Shown here: positions 63,845 to 64,000 of the stretch, piece after piece
How positions within the stretch are numbered: position 1 is the first letter of the stretch
How the letters are laid out: each line of letters starts with the position of its first letter
Source of the DNA: Methanovulcanius yangii
Lineage (GTDB): Archaea; Halobacteriota; Methanomicrobia; Methanomicrobiales; Methanomicrobiaceae
DNA: 64,000 bases
Assembly (NCBI RefSeq): GCF_018687785.1
Contig: NZ_LTBL01000001.1
Coordinates: 921,780 to 985,779, forward strand
Direction: 5' to 3'
Translations under genes and position numbers: made by a program
The notes under the pieces: generated by a model
Told to the model about the DNA's origin: nothing
The model's database searches: none
Seen by the model: the letters and a program-made list of their open reading frames with translations, nothing else

Positions 63845-64000
63845 TACTTCCGCTCACCTTTATAAAATTATTTAGTTATATAAATGCCCTAACTGCATAA
63901 TATTTCTCTTTAAGTTTAAAATAAAGGGAAACATTGTTAGAATTTTTCATATTATAAATAAAACAGATTTTGTCCCCTCTTTCCATAAGCAAGTAAGTTA

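Overview
The window reads as chromosomal DNA of a methanogenic euryarchaeon, most likely of the order Methanomicrobiales. The information-processing genes are archaeal: PCNA, primase large subunit, archaeal DnaG, Alba, ribosomal protein S17e, FtsZ with a ribbon-helix-helix partner, and the archaeosine enzyme RaSEA. The membrane-lipid genes are archaeal too (CDP-archaeol synthase and a Tes-type radical SAM protein). Methanogen cofactor genes are present: beta-RFAP synthase for methanopterin, CobY and CobD for cobamides, and a tetrapyrrole operon that can feed F430 and cobamides. No species is claimed. Most genes are GC-rich and tightly packed, with many 1 to 30 bp overlaps. The last 1.6 kb is strikingly AT-rich.

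Layout. 1-3.5 kb: end of an unidentified gene, then a minus-strand operon carS-pyrE-purD-argF. 3.7-6.1 kb: Tes-like radical SAM protein and a RimK-like ATP-grasp ligase. 6.1-12.8 kb: UPF0058, dnaG, a DUF167 protein, pyrC, a DUF2156/GNAT pair and hypC-hypA-hypE, followed by tRNA-Ser. 13-18 kb: a secreted protein, raSEA, a TIGR00300-type ornithine cyclodeaminase, cobY and cobD. 18.1-22.2 kb: a cdrS-like regulator, a 49-residue ORF and ftsZ, all translationally coupled behind an inverted-repeat array, then a coiled-coil protein and a DUF373 membrane protein. 22.4-27 kb: a secreted-protein gene broken at a G8 tract, alba, asd, ferredoxin, dapB, dapA, S17e and a ThiN-domain protein, which together form a diaminopimelate/lysine operon. 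27-33 kb: priL-pcn, rlmE, moaA, an M20 peptidase and a lipoprotein, then tRNA-Arg.

33.3-45.8 kb: a small RHH protein with an apparently leaderless promoter flanked by repeats, a two-domain metallophosphoesterase, a fused ADP-forming acyl-CoA synthetase, YigZ with a COG3044 ATPase, the tungstate transporter tupA-tupB-tupC, a PPOX flavoprotein, a CBS-containing pyrophosphatase and a PEGA/beta-propeller surface protein. 45.9-55.3 kb: carA-carB with an atypical MutY-like protein, a thioredoxin-fold protein, a chorismate-lyase/beta-RFAP synthase fusion, a tandem repeat that copies the end of ilvD, and ilvD. 55.4-62.1 kb: a ROK kinase and the operon (precorrin-2 dehydrogenase)-hemA-hemB-hemL-hemC-cobA, with no hemD. 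62.3-64 kb: tRNA-Gly, then an AT-rich island encoding a zinc-ribbon protein, a PH-like protein and a LemA-like membrane protein.

The most interesting items are the chorismate-lyase/RFAP-synthase fusion, the cdrS-ORF49-ftsZ unit with its operator-like array, the RHH/phosphoesterase pair with its repeat-flanked promoter, the FeS-less MutY-like protein, the ilvD-tail repeats, a shared C-terminal tail on two surface proteins, and the LemA island beside tRNA-Gly. I saw no CRISPR array, insertion sequence or rRNA gene.
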